From: Microbulbifer hydrolyticus
GTDB lineage: Bacteria; Pseudomonadota; Gammaproteobacteria; Pseudomonadales; Cellvibrionaceae
Direction: 5' to 3'
DNA length: 64,000 nt
Assembly: GCF_009931115.1 (NCBI RefSeq)
Contig: NZ_CP047491.1
Span: forward strand, 124,001-188,000
The translations under genes were made by a program, and so were the position numbers. Every line of letters begins with the position of its first letter. Position 1 is the stretch's first letter. Below, piece by piece: positions 27,474 through 35,867 of the stretch. The notes beneath the pieces were generated by a model that worked only from the letters and a program-made list of their open reading frames with translations, did no database searches and was not told the DNA's origin.

Positions 27474-28322
27474 TTAATCCCTACTAATTTCGATGGTAAA
27501 TTCGGAATCTGACGCAATGAACCACCTTTTATGCTTCTTATTCCGGGATGAGTATTTCCCTCCCCGGTCCACCAGCCAGCCTTTCACCACTATTTTGCGC
27601 CCTTGCCAGTTGCGCCCGTTTCGGTGGCCATAATCCCGTTTCGGGTCCAGGCGTACCGCCACGGGGCCGTCCAGCTCCAGCCACAGGTAGCGGTTGCGGT
27701 CCGTCTTCTGCACGGTACCGGAAAGCAGCACAAAGCCACCGTCGCCGGGGCTTACCTGGTCGGCGGCCAGCACTGGCCACACCCCTGGGGCCCATACACC
27801 GAGTCCGCGTTGGTGCGCCTCGTCTTCGCGGCTGGCGAGGCACTCGGCAAGCGTCAGGTTCGGGGCGATGGCGATGTGGAAGGCGAGTCCGGCGGAGAGC
27901 AGTGCGGACTCCAGGCTGTCGCCGCGGTGGTTATAGACGTGGGCCAGCACGCGGCCGTGGTTGTCATAGCGGTCTTTGTCGTAGACCAGTTCCAGGTCAC
28001 CGCCGGCGAGAAAGCGCTCGGTAAACTCCTTTGCCTCTTCTGCCAGCGGCTGGGCGCGGCGCTGGCCGTGGGCCAGCTCGGGCGTATTGACGCCGATCAG
28101 CCGCACACGACGGCCATCTTTGAGCCGCAGGGTGTCGCCATCCACGACTTTCTTGAGCGCCACCAGTTCGTCGGCTTCCCCCAGCACGCAGTCGGCGAGC
28201 GCGTGAGGCGCAAGCAGGGCGCCAAGCAGCAACAGACAGGCACAAAAAAAGACGCCGAGGGAGGCCCTGGGCGTCTTTTTTGTAAGTAATGGGTTCTTCG
28301 CTACCGGAATCACACAAGCCAT
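27474..28322 (-). CDS. Secreted thermonuclease-like protein (SNase domain)
   Basis: 282 aa. A signal peptide (hydrophobic core about residues 23-40, ending HALA) is followed by an SNase/OB-fold domain with LKKVVDGDTLRLKDGRRVRLIGVNTPE (broken here: VVDGDTL, VRLIGVNTPE), the catalytic Glu in LAEEAKEF and Arg in YDNHGRVLAHVY, matching the Arg35-Glu43-Arg87 triad of staphylococcal nuclease. A C-terminal region of about 100 residues (from GGFVLLSGTVQKTDRNRYLW) may be an extra OB-like domain. The ATG at 28322 is a best guess with a weak ribosome site; the frame further upstream is antisense to rpmE. The rpmE terminator falls within its signal-peptide codons. Confidence 0.83.
   Translation of the reverse strand: MACVIPVAKNPLLTKKTPRASLGVFFCACLLLLGALLAPHALADCVLGEADELVALKKVVDGDTLRLKDGRRVRLIGVNTPELAHGQRRAQPLAEEAKEFTERFLAGGDLELVYDKDRYDNHGRVLAHVYNHRGDSLESALLSAGLAFHIAIAPNLTLAECLASREDEAHQRGLGVWAPGVWPVLAADQVSPGDGGFVLLSGTVQKTDRNRYLWLELDGPVAVRLDPKRDYGHRNGRNWQGRKIVVKGWLVDRGGKYSSRNKKHKRWFIASDSEFTIEISRD
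28243..28281. terminator. Bidirectional-type terminator after rpmE, inside the nuclease signal-peptide codons
   Basis: AAAAAAAGACGCC ... GGGCGTCTTTTTTT: a GC stem flanked by A- and T-runs, 65 nt downstream of the rpmE stop on the minus strand. In the nuclease frame it encodes KKTPRASLGVFF. Transcription from rpmE into the nuclease would be strongly reduced. Confidence 0.8.
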
Positions 28323-28345
28323 CCCGATGCGCGGCCCGGTAGTAC

Positions 28346-28558
28346 TTACTTGGAGATGCGGCTGCCGAAACGCTTCTTGAAGCGGTCTACGCGGCCGCCG
28401 GTGCTCGCTTCGCGCTGCTTGCCGGTGTAGAACGGGTGGCAGTTGGCGCAAACGTCCAGCTGGATGTCCTTGCCAATGGTGGAACCCATTTTGTAGGAGT
28501 TGCCACAGGAGCAAGTTGCGGTAATTTCGGCGTAGTTCGGGTGGATATCGGTCTTCAT
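28346..28558 (-). CDS. rpmE: Large ribosomal subunit protein bL31, zinc-binding form
   Basis: 70 aa. [20 protein letters not shown] is the standard L31 start, with the four zinc ligands Cys16, Cys18, Cys37 and Cys40 all present, so this is the zinc-requiring (C+) form. C-terminal [10 protein letters not shown] motif present. AGAGG ribosome site before the ATG. Terminator follows at 28243-28281. rpmE next to priA is the Pseudomonas order, here separated by the winged-helix operon. Confidence 0.97.
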   Translation of the reverse strand: MKTDIHPNYAEITATCSCGNSYKMGSTIGKDIQLDVCANCHPFYTGKQREASTGGRVDRFKKRFGSRISK

Positions 28559-28736
28559 GATGGCCTCTACTCGATGCCGCCACCCAGTCTTTCGCTGAGC
28601 ACGGAATCGTCATTGGTTCAGGGGTCTTCACCCCGGGCTGTTTAAAAAGTCGGCGCATACTATCAGATTAGCCTGCCGATTCAAGCGCTAATGCGGCGGG
28701 CGGGGCAGTCACGCGCCGCGCCCTGCCATTGGCTGC

Positions 28737-29042
28737 TCAGCCCCCGGCACCGCTGGCGTCGATCAGCGACTGCAGTGCGGCCATATGCCCCTCGAGGGCC
28801 GCCCGCCCAACGGGGGTGAGCTGATACCAGGTGGTTGGCTTGCGCTCCACGAAATCCTTGCGCGCAGCGAGGTAACCCTGCTGCTCCAGCTTGCGCAGCT
28901 GTGCCCCCAGGTTGCCATCGGTGGCCTGCAGCTGGGCTTTTAGGCGGGCGAAGGTCACCTCCCCGTGCTTTGCCAGTAGCACACAGGCTCCCAGACGGAT
29001 ACGGTGTTCCAGCAGCGGGTCCAGGGATGCCAGCGCCTTCAT
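28737..29042 (-). CDS. Winged-helix transcriptional regulator
   Basis: 101 aa single-domain protein: LASLDPLLEHRIRLGACVLLAK, then a helix-turn-helix (EVTFARLKAQLQATDGNLGAQLRKLEQQGYL) and a beta-wing with Lys/Arg (ARKDFVERKPTTWYQLTPVG). This is the HTH_34/MarR-like type that often controls an adjacent membrane-protein gene. Its ATG overlaps the stop of the upstream membrane gene (ATGA-type, 4 nt), so they form one operon. Two 17-bp operator-like sites at 29675-29721 precede the operon and are likely its binding sites (inference). Confidence 0.85.
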   Translation of the reverse strand: MKALASLDPLLEHRIRLGACVLLAKHGEVTFARLKAQLQATDGNLGAQLRKLEQQGYLAARKDFVERKPTTWYQLTPVGRAALEGHMAALQSLIDASGAGG

Positions 29043-29620
29043 TTTTCATCGCCCGCTTTTATTGCCGCGTGGCGGCTGAAGCCGGCCCAGCACAGAGCGA
29101 GGCCCACGGTAATGCCGGTGATGGTCCAGATGTGTGGTGGCATCAGCACGATGAGAATGCCGTAAGCGACAAGCATAAGGATGCCGCACCACAGCAGCGG
29201 TCGTTCCAGGTGGACCCCCGCGAGACCATAGGCGATACCGGTTACCAGCAGAAAATTGGCGCCACCCATCTCCGGTGCCACGCGGCCCAGCACTAGCGGC
29301 AGGAAGCACAGCAGGAAGGCGCCGCCCACCAGGCACCAGTGCAGCCCGTAGCGTCGCGCCAGTTCCGGATTGTTCACCCCTGCGCGGCGGCTCTGACGTG
29401 CGCCCAGCCACCAGCTGAACAGCCCGCCGCCAGTACCGACAATGAGCCAGTAGATTCCGGCAAGATGGGGGGCAAAGTCGGGAAGGCTGAAGCCCACCGG
29501 GATCAGCAGCGCCCACAGGAAGTACACCGCGGGGATGCCGCCCGCCGTGGCGTCGGCACCTACCGCGCTGCGGATATAGTCCAGGTCACTCTGAATTTTG
29601 TTGACGTCGGTCATGATCAC
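29039..29620 (-). CDS. Multi-pass membrane protein co-transcribed with the winged-helix regulator
   Basis: 193 aa with about six hydrophobic helices (FLWALLIPVGFSL, IYWLIVGTGGGLFSWWL, WCLVGGAFLLCFLPLVL, FLLVTGIAYGLAGV, LWCGILMLVAYGILIVL, GITVGLALCWAGF). A short cytosolic N-terminus (DVNKIQSDLDYIRSAVG) precedes them. I do not recognise a named family. First gene of a two-gene operon with the regulator, 4-nt overlap. The start could be MTDVNKI two residues in (29614). Confidence 0.75.
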   Translation of the reverse strand: MIMTDVNKIQSDLDYIRSAVGADATAGGIPAVYFLWALLIPVGFSLPDFAPHLAGIYWLIVGTGGGLFSWWLGARQSRRAGVNNPELARRYGLHWCLVGGAFLLCFLPLVLGRVAPEMGGANFLLVTGIAYGLAGVHLERPLLWCGILMLVAYGILIVLMPPHIWTITGITVGLALCWAGFSRHAAIKAGDEK

Positions 29621-29674
29621 GATTTCCTTGTGGATAATTTTTAAAGCGAGCGCGTCGGAGCACCCTCTTAGAGG

Positions 29675-29721
29675 ACTCTAATTTTTAGAGTGTGTTTGCA
29701 GAGTACTTTAATTTTTAGAGT
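29675..29721. promoter_or_regulatory. Two operator-like 17-bp sites 30 bp apart
   Basis: ACTCTAATTTTTAGAGT at 29675-29691 and ACTTTAATTTTTAGAGT at 29705-29721 differ at one base. The first is a perfect six-base inverted repeat around ATTTT. Starts are 30 bp apart, close to three helical turns. Just before, CCTCTTAGAGG (29664-29674) is another perfect palindrome sharing the TAGAG element. They lie 55-100 bp upstream of the winged-helix operon on the minus strand and about 260 bp from priA. Confidence 0.6.
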
Positions 29722-29979
29722 TGGCAACAGGTGAATAGGGAAAATGCTCTCAAACGAGGTTTCTGGTGCCAGTTTTTGCGCTTGGCCTTTCTCGTAGCGC
29801 CCTGCTGGCGCGATTCTCCCTCTCGGTGGCGCTCCTGCGTGCGGGTGGCCGTTGATGATCGTGGCTGTACCCGGAGGCGTCAGCCGGTAAACTAGCGCGC
29901 TTTCGCGCGGTGGAACCCGATCTCGACCGGGTGCGCAGCGAGCGGTCGATATCCAGGCGTATACATAGACGGAGGCAGT

Positions 29980-32205
29980 TTGACGGGAGTGACGGCAAAT
30001 ACAGGCGTAGCGCGTGTAATTCTGCGACTGGCAGTGCCGGTTCCGTTGCGCCGTCTGTTCGACTATCTCCCCCCCGAGGGGCTCACCGCAGACGACCTGC
30101 GCCCCGGGCAACGCTTCTGGGTGTCTTTCGGCAATCGCAATCTGGTCGCCGTGTTGGTGGATGTGGTGGCGGAGTCGCCGCTGGCGGAGCTCAAACCCGC
30201 ACTGGAGCGTATCGACCGTCAGCCAATTTTTGATGACCGCAGCCGCGGTTTTCTGCAGTGGGCAGCGGACTACTACCAGGCACCGCTCGGCGAGCTGTAT
30301 GCGGCCGCGTTGCCGGTTGCCCTGCGCAAAGGCAAGCCCGCCGACCACTGGGCAGAGCCGTGGCTGGAACTCACCACCGAGGGCAAGGGGCTGCCGGAGT
30401 CCGCGCTGGCGCGGGCAAAAAAACAGCAGTCGCTGCTGCAGCTGCTGCTGGGCAGTGGCCGCCAGAGTCGCACCGCACTCAACGCCCGCGGACTCAACAG
30501 CACCGTATGCAAGGCGCTGGTCGAGCGCGGGCTGGCGCGCTGGGTCTCCGGGCCCACAGCGCCACCGCCGATGGAGCTGGTGGAGCCCCGGCCCGCGCCG
30601 GCGCTGAATGACGAGCAGCGCGAAGTGATCGAAGCGGTGTCTGCCGAGGGTTTCAGTGCTTCTCTCCTTGAGGGCACCACCGGTAGTGGCAAGACCGAGG
30701 TCTACCTGCGCCTGATGGAGCGCGCTCTGCGCGCAGGACGCCAGGCCCTCCTGCTTGTCCCTGAGATCGGCCTCACTCCGCAGACCCTGCGCCGGATCGC
30801 CGCGCGCTTTCCCGACTTTCGAATCGCCGCGCTGCACTCCGGCCTCGCCGATGGCGAGCGCGCCCGCGCCTGGCTGTCCGCCGCCAGTGGTGTGGCGGAC
30901 ATCGTTATCGGCACCCGCTCCGCCATCTTTACGCCGCTGCCCCGATTGGGGGTGATATTGATCGACGAGGAGCACGACGGCTCCTTCAAGCAACAGGACG
31001 GCGTGCGCTACTCGGCGCGGGACCTGTCCGTGGTGCTGGCAAAAAACGCCGGCGTGCCGGTTTTGCTGGGCTCTGCCACCCCTTCCCTGGAGAGCCTGCA
31101 CAATGCACTGTCCGGCCGCTACCAGCACCTGCGCCTGCGTCACCGTGCCGGCAACGCGCGCCCACCTGAAATAAGCCTGGTACCCATCCTGCACCAGCAG
31201 CTTCAGGAGGGATTTGCCCCGCAGGTACTGCGGCACATCGACCAGACCCTGAAGCGCGGAGAGCAGGCACTGGTATTCATTAACCGCCGCGGCTACTCAC
31301 CGGCGCTGACCTGTGATGATTGCGGCTGGCTGGCGGATTGCCCCCACTGCTCGGCCAAGCTCACGCTGCATCGTCGCCAGCGCCACCTGCGTTGTCACCA
31401 CTGCGACTTCCGCATGCGCGAGGTGCACAGTTGCCCGCAGTGTCACAGTCGCAATCTCAACGCCCTCGGCGCCGGCACCGAGCGCAGTGAGGACTTCCTT
31501 ACCCACACCTTCGGCAATTTCCCGGTGATCCGGGTGGACCGCGATACCACCGCCAGCAAGCAGGCTCTCGATCGTCTGCTGGAGCCAGCGCGCAACGGCG
31601 AGCCCTGCCTGCTGCTGGGAACCCAGATGCTGGCCAAGGGCCACCATTTACCCAAAGTCACCCTGGTGGTCATCCAGGATGCCGATGGTGGTCTTTTCAG
31701 TGCCGACTTCCGTGCCCCCGAGCGGATGGGGCAGCTGCTGGAGCAAGTGGCTGGCCGCGCCGGTCGCGGTGAACTGCCCGGCCACGTGCTGGTGCAGAGC
31801 CGCTACCCAGAGCACCCGTTGCTACAGCTGCTGCTCAACAAAGGTTATGGGGCATTCGCCCGCCAGCTGATGGAAGAACGCAAGATCGCACAGCTGCCAC
31901 CGATACGCGCCATGGCGCTGGTGCGTGCGGAGTGTGAAGAGCCACGATGGGCAGAAGAATTTCTCGCCAATGCGCGGGACTACCTGCAGGCACTGGCACC
32001 GCCCTCGCCGGAACTCCAGTACCTGGGCCCGGTACCGGCACTGCTGGAGCGCAAATCCGGCCGCTTCCGCTTTTATATCCAGATCACTGCGGACAGGCGC
32101 GGCCTGCTGCAGAAACTGCTGGCGCAGTTCAGTCAGTGGGCCGAGAGCAGCAAAAACAGAAGGTTGCGCTGGGCGGTCGACATGGACGCGCAGGAATTAT
32201 CCTAA
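29980..32205 (+). CDS. priA: Primosomal protein N', helicase PriA
   Basis: 741 aa 3'-5' DNA helicase that restarts stalled replication forks. N-terminal 3'BD domain (VPVPLRRLFDYLPPEG), Walker A GTTGSGKTEVYL (about 231-242), DEEH box LIDEEHDGSFKQ, then the paired zinc sites (CDDCGWLADCPHCS ... LRCHHCDF ... HSCPQCHS) and motifs QMLAKGHHLPKVTLV and QVAGRAGRG. A TTG start at 29980 is used: GGAGG lies 4 nt before it and no ATG is available; GTG at 29989 is the alternative. argS, normally next in Pseudomonas, is missing; the SPOR gene follows. Confidence 0.95.
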   Translation: MTGVTANTGVARVILRLAVPVPLRRLFDYLPPEGLTADDLRPGQRFWVSFGNRNLVAVLVDVVAESPLAELKPALERIDRQPIFDDRSRGFLQWAADYYQAPLGELYAAALPVALRKGKPADHWAEPWLELTTEGKGLPESALARAKKQQSLLQLLLGSGRQSRTALNARGLNSTVCKALVERGLARWVSGPTAPPPMELVEPRPAPALNDEQREVIEAVSAEGFSASLLEGTTGSGKTEVYLRLMERALRAGRQALLLVPEIGLTPQTLRRIAARFPDFRIAALHSGLADGERARAWLSAASGVADIVIGTRSAIFTPLPRLGVILIDEEHDGSFKQQDGVRYSARDLSVVLAKNAGVPVLLGSATPSLESLHNALSGRYQHLRLRHRAGNARPPEISLVPILHQQLQEGFAPQVLRHIDQTLKRGEQALVFINRRGYSPALTCDDCGWLADCPHCSAKLTLHRRQRHLRCHHCDFRMREVHSCPQCHSRNLNALGAGTERSEDFLTHTFGNFPVIRVDRDTTASKQALDRLLEPARNGEPCLLLGTQMLAKGHHLPKVTLVVIQDADGGLFSADFRAPERMGQLLEQVAGRAGRGELPGHVLVQSRYPEHPLLQLLLNKGYGAFARQLMEERKIAQLPPIRAMALVRAECEEPRWAEEFLANARDYLQALAPPSPELQYLGPVPALLERKSGRFRFYIQITADRRGLLQKLLAQFSQWAESSKNRRLRWAVDMDAQELS

Positions 32206-32282
32206 ACACCGCACACAGTCCCCGGCGCAGGGGTTACAATTCCCCGCCTGCAAAATAATCATCAAGTTTCGAGAGAAGTGTC

Positions 32283-32849
32283 ATGGCCCGCCGCAATACC
32301 CGCCGCCAGCAATCCACCGGCAAACCCGCCTGGGTCTGGTTTGTGCTCGGCAATTTCGTCGGTGGCTTTGCAGTCTTCGTATTCCTGCTAAATGACCTCA
32401 AGATCGAGCAGGGCAAGGTAGCGGCACGGGCCGAGAAACCCGCAGCGCGTGAGCCCGCGCCCACGGAAGCCAAACCGCGCTTTGACTTTTACAAGCTGCT
32501 GGAAGAAAACGAAGTAAAAGTGCCCGAGCCGAAGAAGCAGCAGGTGCGGGTACGAGAGGGGGATGACAAGGGTAGTGAGACCGCCGAGCGGGTCGAGCCC
32601 AAATCCGATCTGGTCTATATCCTGCAGGCCGCGAGCTTTCGCGATAAGGCCGAAGCCGAGCGTCTGCGGGCCCAGCTCACGCTCGCCAATCTCGACGTAA
32701 AAGTGGAATCCGCCACCGACAGCCGCGGCACCTGGCACCGCGTCCTTGTGGGCCCCTACACCAACCGCTCCAAGGTCGCCAAAGCCCGCAGCATCCTCGC
32801 CGAGCACCGCTTGATGCCGCTGGTGCTGAAACGCCCGGCCAAAGGATAA
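32283..32849 (+). CDS. SPOR-domain inner-membrane protein (FtsN-like)
   Basis: 188 aa. A basic cytosolic start (ARRNTRRQQ), one membrane helix (WVWFVLGNFVGGFAVFVFLL), a charged/Pro linker, and a C-terminal SPOR domain of about 75 residues (LVYILQAASFRDKAEAERLRA ... WHRVLVGPYTNRSKVAKA; given here in parts). SPOR domains bind denuded septal glycan. The same single-pass SPOR protein sits directly before hslV in Pseudomonas. Topology and domain match FtsN, though I cannot say it is the essential FtsN. Confidence 0.88.
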   Translation: MARRNTRRQQSTGKPAWVWFVLGNFVGGFAVFVFLLNDLKIEQGKVAARAEKPAAREPAPTEAKPRFDFYKLLEENEVKVPEPKKQQVRVREGDDKGSETAERVEPKSDLVYILQAASFRDKAEAERLRAQLTLANLDVKVESATDSRGTWHRVLVGPYTNRSKVAKARSILAEHRLMPLVLKRPAKG

Positions 32850-32913
32850 TCCGGGCAGGCGTCCGGAAGCAGCGCATTCGCACAGCCTGGCATCGCCGAC
32901 ATTTGACGCGGAA

Positions 32914-33159
32914 CTACTCGGTCTCCACCAGTTTCCGCGTAATCCGGTGTGCCACCGGTGCAATCACCGAGATCAGCGGAAACGCAATCACCCAGGCCGC
33001 GAGCCCCGCGTGCAGCCAGCGGTTGAAGAAACCCTCGGTGACCCCGGTATTGATGAGCGTCACTACCCCCGACATGATCGTCGACATGAAAAACGACATA
33101 AACAACGCAAAAACCAGCGTGTAATACCGGCGCTTGATACGGGCCACAGTGCTCTCCAT
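32914..33159 (-). CDS. DUF2798 family small membrane protein
   Basis: 81 aa with two helices: YYTLVFALFMSFFMSTIMSG and WLHAGLAAWVIAFPLISVIAP, ending VAHRITRKLV. This is the DUF2798 pattern, function unknown. ATG at 33159 has GAGG upstream; the frame is open further but without a ribosome site. It is inserted, on the opposite strand, between the SPOR gene and hslV. Confidence 0.8.
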   Translation of the reverse strand: MESTVARIKRRYYTLVFALFMSFFMSTIMSGVVTLINTGVTEGFFNRWLHAGLAAWVIAFPLISVIAPVAHRITRKLVETE

Positions 33160-33265
33160 CGAACCTCGGAAGAAGGCGCGGATTATAGGGCCCGCTCCCG
33201 AAACATTGAAATTCCCCATCCTCGACCACACTTAGTGATTCTGAAATCAGAAAGCAGAGGCACAC

Positions 33266-33805
33266 GTGGAACAATATCGCGGCACAACCATTCTCTCCTG
33301 CCGACGCAACGGCAAAGTTGTCATCGGCGGTGACGGGCAGGTCTCCATGGGTAACACCATCATGAAAAGCAATGCCCGCAAAGTCCGCCGCCTGTACGAC
33401 GACAAGGTCATTGCCGGGTTTGCCGGCGGCACCGCCGACGCCTTCACCCTGTTCGAGCGCTTCGAGGCCAAACTCCAGGCCCATAACGGCCAGCTCACCC
33501 GCGCCGCCGTCGAACTCGCCAAAGACTGGCGTACCGACCGCGCCCTGCGCCGCCTGGAAGCCCTGCTCGCCGTCGCCGATGAAACCGCCAGCCTGATCGT
33601 CACCGGAAACGGCGACGTAATCCAGCCGGAAGACGACCTCATCGCCATCGGCTCCGGCGGCCCCTTCGCCCAGTCGGCAGCCCGCGCGCTGCTGGACAAC
33701 ACTGACATGGATGCGCGCAGCATCGTCGAACAGGGCCTGAAGATTGCCGGTGATATCTGTGTGTATACCAACCACAACAACACGATTGAAGAACTGTCTT
33801 ACTAA
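33266..33805 (+). CDS. hslV: ATP-dependent protease subunit HslV (ClpQ)
   Basis: 179 aa proteasome-beta-like peptidase; dodecamer gated by HslU. The nucleophile is the Thr in [20 protein letters not shown]: here a six-residue leader (MEQYRG) precedes the Thr, whereas in E. coli the Thr directly follows the initiator Met. [21 protein letters not shown] region and [15 protein letters not shown] are conserved. hslU should follow immediately; instead a 211-bp gap with repeat copy G separates them. Confidence 0.96.
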   Translation: MEQYRGTTILSCRRNGKVVIGGDGQVSMGNTIMKSNARKVRRLYDDKVIAGFAGGTADAFTLFERFEAKLQAHNGQLTRAAVELAKDWRTDRALRRLEALLAVADETASLIVTGNGDVIQPEDDLIAIGSGGPFAQSAARALLDNTDMDARSIVEQGLKIAGDICVYTNHNNTIEELSY

Positions 33806-33844
33806 TCGCGACCAAGTGACGAAGCACACAACCCAGAATTGAAG

Positions 33845-33953
33845 GTCGGGTGCCGGGGGAAAGGTTTCGAAACCGTCGGCGACAGGACGTCGCCGCCGGA
33901 GCTTACAGGGATGTATTTACAGCGTTTTCGAAACCTTTCCCCCGGTGCTCGGC
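33845..33953. repeat. Dispersed three-stem repeat, copy G (reverse orientation)
   Basis: Arms 33853-33872 and 33926-33945 pair perfectly over 20 bp and each contains the palindrome TTTCGAAA. The hairpin CGGCGAC-AGGAC-GTCGCCG is shared with D and E. The core mini-hairpin is TACA-GGGA-TGTA rather than CCCA-GGGA-TGGG: both sides changed, keeping pairing. It sits between hslV and hslU. Confidence 0.88.
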
Positions 33954-34016
33954 CGCCACCGGACCCGCTTTAAAACTCGCGGTGGTGGAAAAACCTGAAA
34001 GAATCCGAGTATTGCC

Positions 34017-35330
34017 ATGTCCATGACCCCCAGAGAAATCGTCCACGAACTCGACCGCCACATCGTCGGCCAGAACGACGCCAAGCGCGCTGTCGCCATC
34101 GCCCTGCGCAACCGCTGGCGCCGGATGCAAGTCAACGAAGAACTGCGCGCGGAAATCACCCCGAAAAACATCCTGATGATCGGCCCCACCGGCGTCGGTA
34201 AAACCGAAATCGCCCGTCGCCTCGCCAAGCTTGCCGGCGCCCCCTTTATCAAGGTTGAAGCCACCAAATTCACCGAAGTCGGCTACGTGGGTCGCGATGT
34301 GGAATCCATCGTCCGCGACCTCGTCGAAATGGCCATCAAACTCGAACGCGAACGGGCCATGGCCGGGGTTGAACAGCGCGCACAGGACGCCGCCGAAGAC
34401 CGCGTGCTCGACGCCCTGCTGCCCCCCGCGCGCAATACTGATCCGGCCGAACGGGATTCCAGCACCCGCCAGGTATTCCGCAAAAAACTGCGTGAAGGAG
34501 AGCTCGACGACAAAGAGATCGAAATTGACGTCTCCGCGGGCCCCATGGGTGTCGAAATCATGGCGCCTCCGGGCATGGAAGAAATGACCAATCAGCTACA
34601 GGGCATGTTCTCCAATATGTCCAAAGGCAAAACCCAGAAGCGCAAGCTCACCGTCAAAAAGGCGCTCAAGCAGCTCACTGACGATGAGGCTGCAAAGCTG
34701 ATCAATGAGGAAGAAATCAAAACCAAGGCCATTCAGTCTGCGGAACAGAACGGCATTGTGTTTATTGATGAGATCGACAAGGTGGCGAAGCGCCAGGAAA
34801 GTGGCGGTGCCGACGTCTCGCGCGAGGGCGTACAGCGCGACCTGCTGCCGCTGATCGAAGGCTGCACCGTGACCACCAAATACGGCATGATCAAAACGGA
34901 CCACATACTGTTCATTGCCTCAGGTGCCTTCCACCTGTCCAAGCCGTCGGACCTGATTCCGGAGCTGCAGGGCCGCCTGCCGATTCGTGTGGAATTGAGC
35001 TCGCTCACCTCCAACGACTTCCAGCGTATTCTTACCGAGCCCAGCGCGTCCCTGACCGAGCAACAGAAAGCACTGATGAGTACAGAAGGCGTGAACCTGG
35101 AATTTTCTGACGACGGCATCAAGCGTATCGCGGAAGTGGCTTTTGAAGTGAATGAAACCACCGAGAATATCGGTGCGCGCCGCTTGCACACCGTGCTCGA
35201 AAGGCTACTGGAAGAGATTTCCTTTGCCGGTGGCGATGGCACCACCAGTGTCACCATCGACGCCGCCTACGTAAACGAACAGCTCGGGGAACTGAGCAAG
35301 AATGAAGACCTCTCCCGGTTTATTCTCTAG
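34017..35330 (+). CDS. hslU: ATP-dependent protease ATPase subunit HslU (ClpY)
   Basis: 437 aa AAA+ unfoldase that feeds HslV. Start [20 protein letters not shown], Walker [10 protein letters not shown] (about 56-64), pore motif GYVGRD, I-domain (about 110-240, with [13 protein letters not shown]), Walker [11 protein letters not shown], and the C-terminal tail ...LSRFIL needed to activate HslV. Standard length (about 440). Ribosome site is weak. A terminator follows at 35344. Confidence 0.97.
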   Translation: MSMTPREIVHELDRHIVGQNDAKRAVAIALRNRWRRMQVNEELRAEITPKNILMIGPTGVGKTEIARRLAKLAGAPFIKVEATKFTEVGYVGRDVESIVRDLVEMAIKLERERAMAGVEQRAQDAAEDRVLDALLPPARNTDPAERDSSTRQVFRKKLREGELDDKEIEIDVSAGPMGVEIMAPPGMEEMTNQLQGMFSNMSKGKTQKRKLTVKKALKQLTDDEAAKLINEEEIKTKAIQSAEQNGIVFIDEIDKVAKRQESGGADVSREGVQRDLLPLIEGCTVTTKYGMIKTDHILFIASGAFHLSKPSDLIPELQGRLPIRVELSSLTSNDFQRILTEPSASLTEQQKALMSTEGVNLEFSDDGIKRIAEVAFEVNETTENIGARRLHTVLERLLEEISFAGGDGTTSVTIDAAYVNEQLGELSKNEDLSRFIL

Positions 35331-35343
35331 GCGCCATTGTCCA

Positions 35344-35366
35344 GGGAGCCCTGTTGGGCTCCTTTT
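35344..35366 (+). terminator. Rho-independent terminator of hslU
   Basis: GGGAGCCC-TGTT-GGGCTCC followed by TTTTT, 13 nt after the hslU stop. Confidence 0.9.
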
Positions 35367-35401
35367 TGTTTTACGAATTATCCCCCGAGTACAGCCTGCC
35401 A

Positions 35402-35779
35402 ATGTCAGCACCCAAAAAGATACGTCTGGATAAGATCGGGAAAGAGCTCGTCCTGCAATATCCGGATTCAGAGTTTTCCCTGCCGGCAGAATACCTGCGC
35501 GTCTACTCGCCGAGTGCAGAAGTGCGGGGTCACGGTATTGGTGAGGGCAAACTGGTCAGCGGGAAACTGCATGTGGGCATCGACAGGATTGCCGCCGCGG
35601 GTCGTTACGCATTACAGATTTTTTTCGACGATGGTCACGATAGCGGCATTTATACATGGGAATATTTGCGCGAACTGTGTGATCAGAAAGAGCGTAAGTG
35701 GGAGGATTATCTCCAGCGACTCGCGCGTGAAGGCCAGGGCAGAGACCCGGATGAGAGCCCGGTAAAGTTTATCGGGTGA
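35402..35779 (+). CDS. DUF971 domain protein
   Basis: 125 aa. A single DUF971 (gamma-butyrobetaine hydroxylase N-terminal-like) domain: SEFSLPAEYLRVYSPSAEVRGHG, then LQIFFDDGHDSGIYTWEYLREL. Such stand-alone proteins often bind zinc or assist iron-sulfur proteins; no function is assigned here. The frame is open to 35354, but that includes the hslU terminator; ATG at 35402 (MSAPKKIRL) is preferred. A DUF971 gene directly after hslU is the Pseudomonas arrangement. Confidence 0.87.
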   Translation: MSAPKKIRLDKIGKELVLQYPDSEFSLPAEYLRVYSPSAEVRGHGIGEGKLVSGKLHVGIDRIAAAGRYALQIFFDDGHDSGIYTWEYLRELCDQKERKWEDYLQRLAREGQGRDPDESPVKFIG

Positions 35780-35867
35780 GGTTTTAATTCCGGGGCCGCC
35801 CTTGCTCGCCCCTTAAAGATGCGCAACGCTTCGTATTTCTTTACTCCTTCATGAAATCGTGAACTGC

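Noticed and set aside
29668..31236. 522-codon minus-strand frame opposite priA
   Set aside because: Shadow of priA; no motif and no ribosome site.
33190..33265. Sigma-32 promoter before hslV
   Set aside because: A CCCCAT element exists near 33217, but the upstream GAAA element is only about 10 bp away, too short for sigma-32 spacing.
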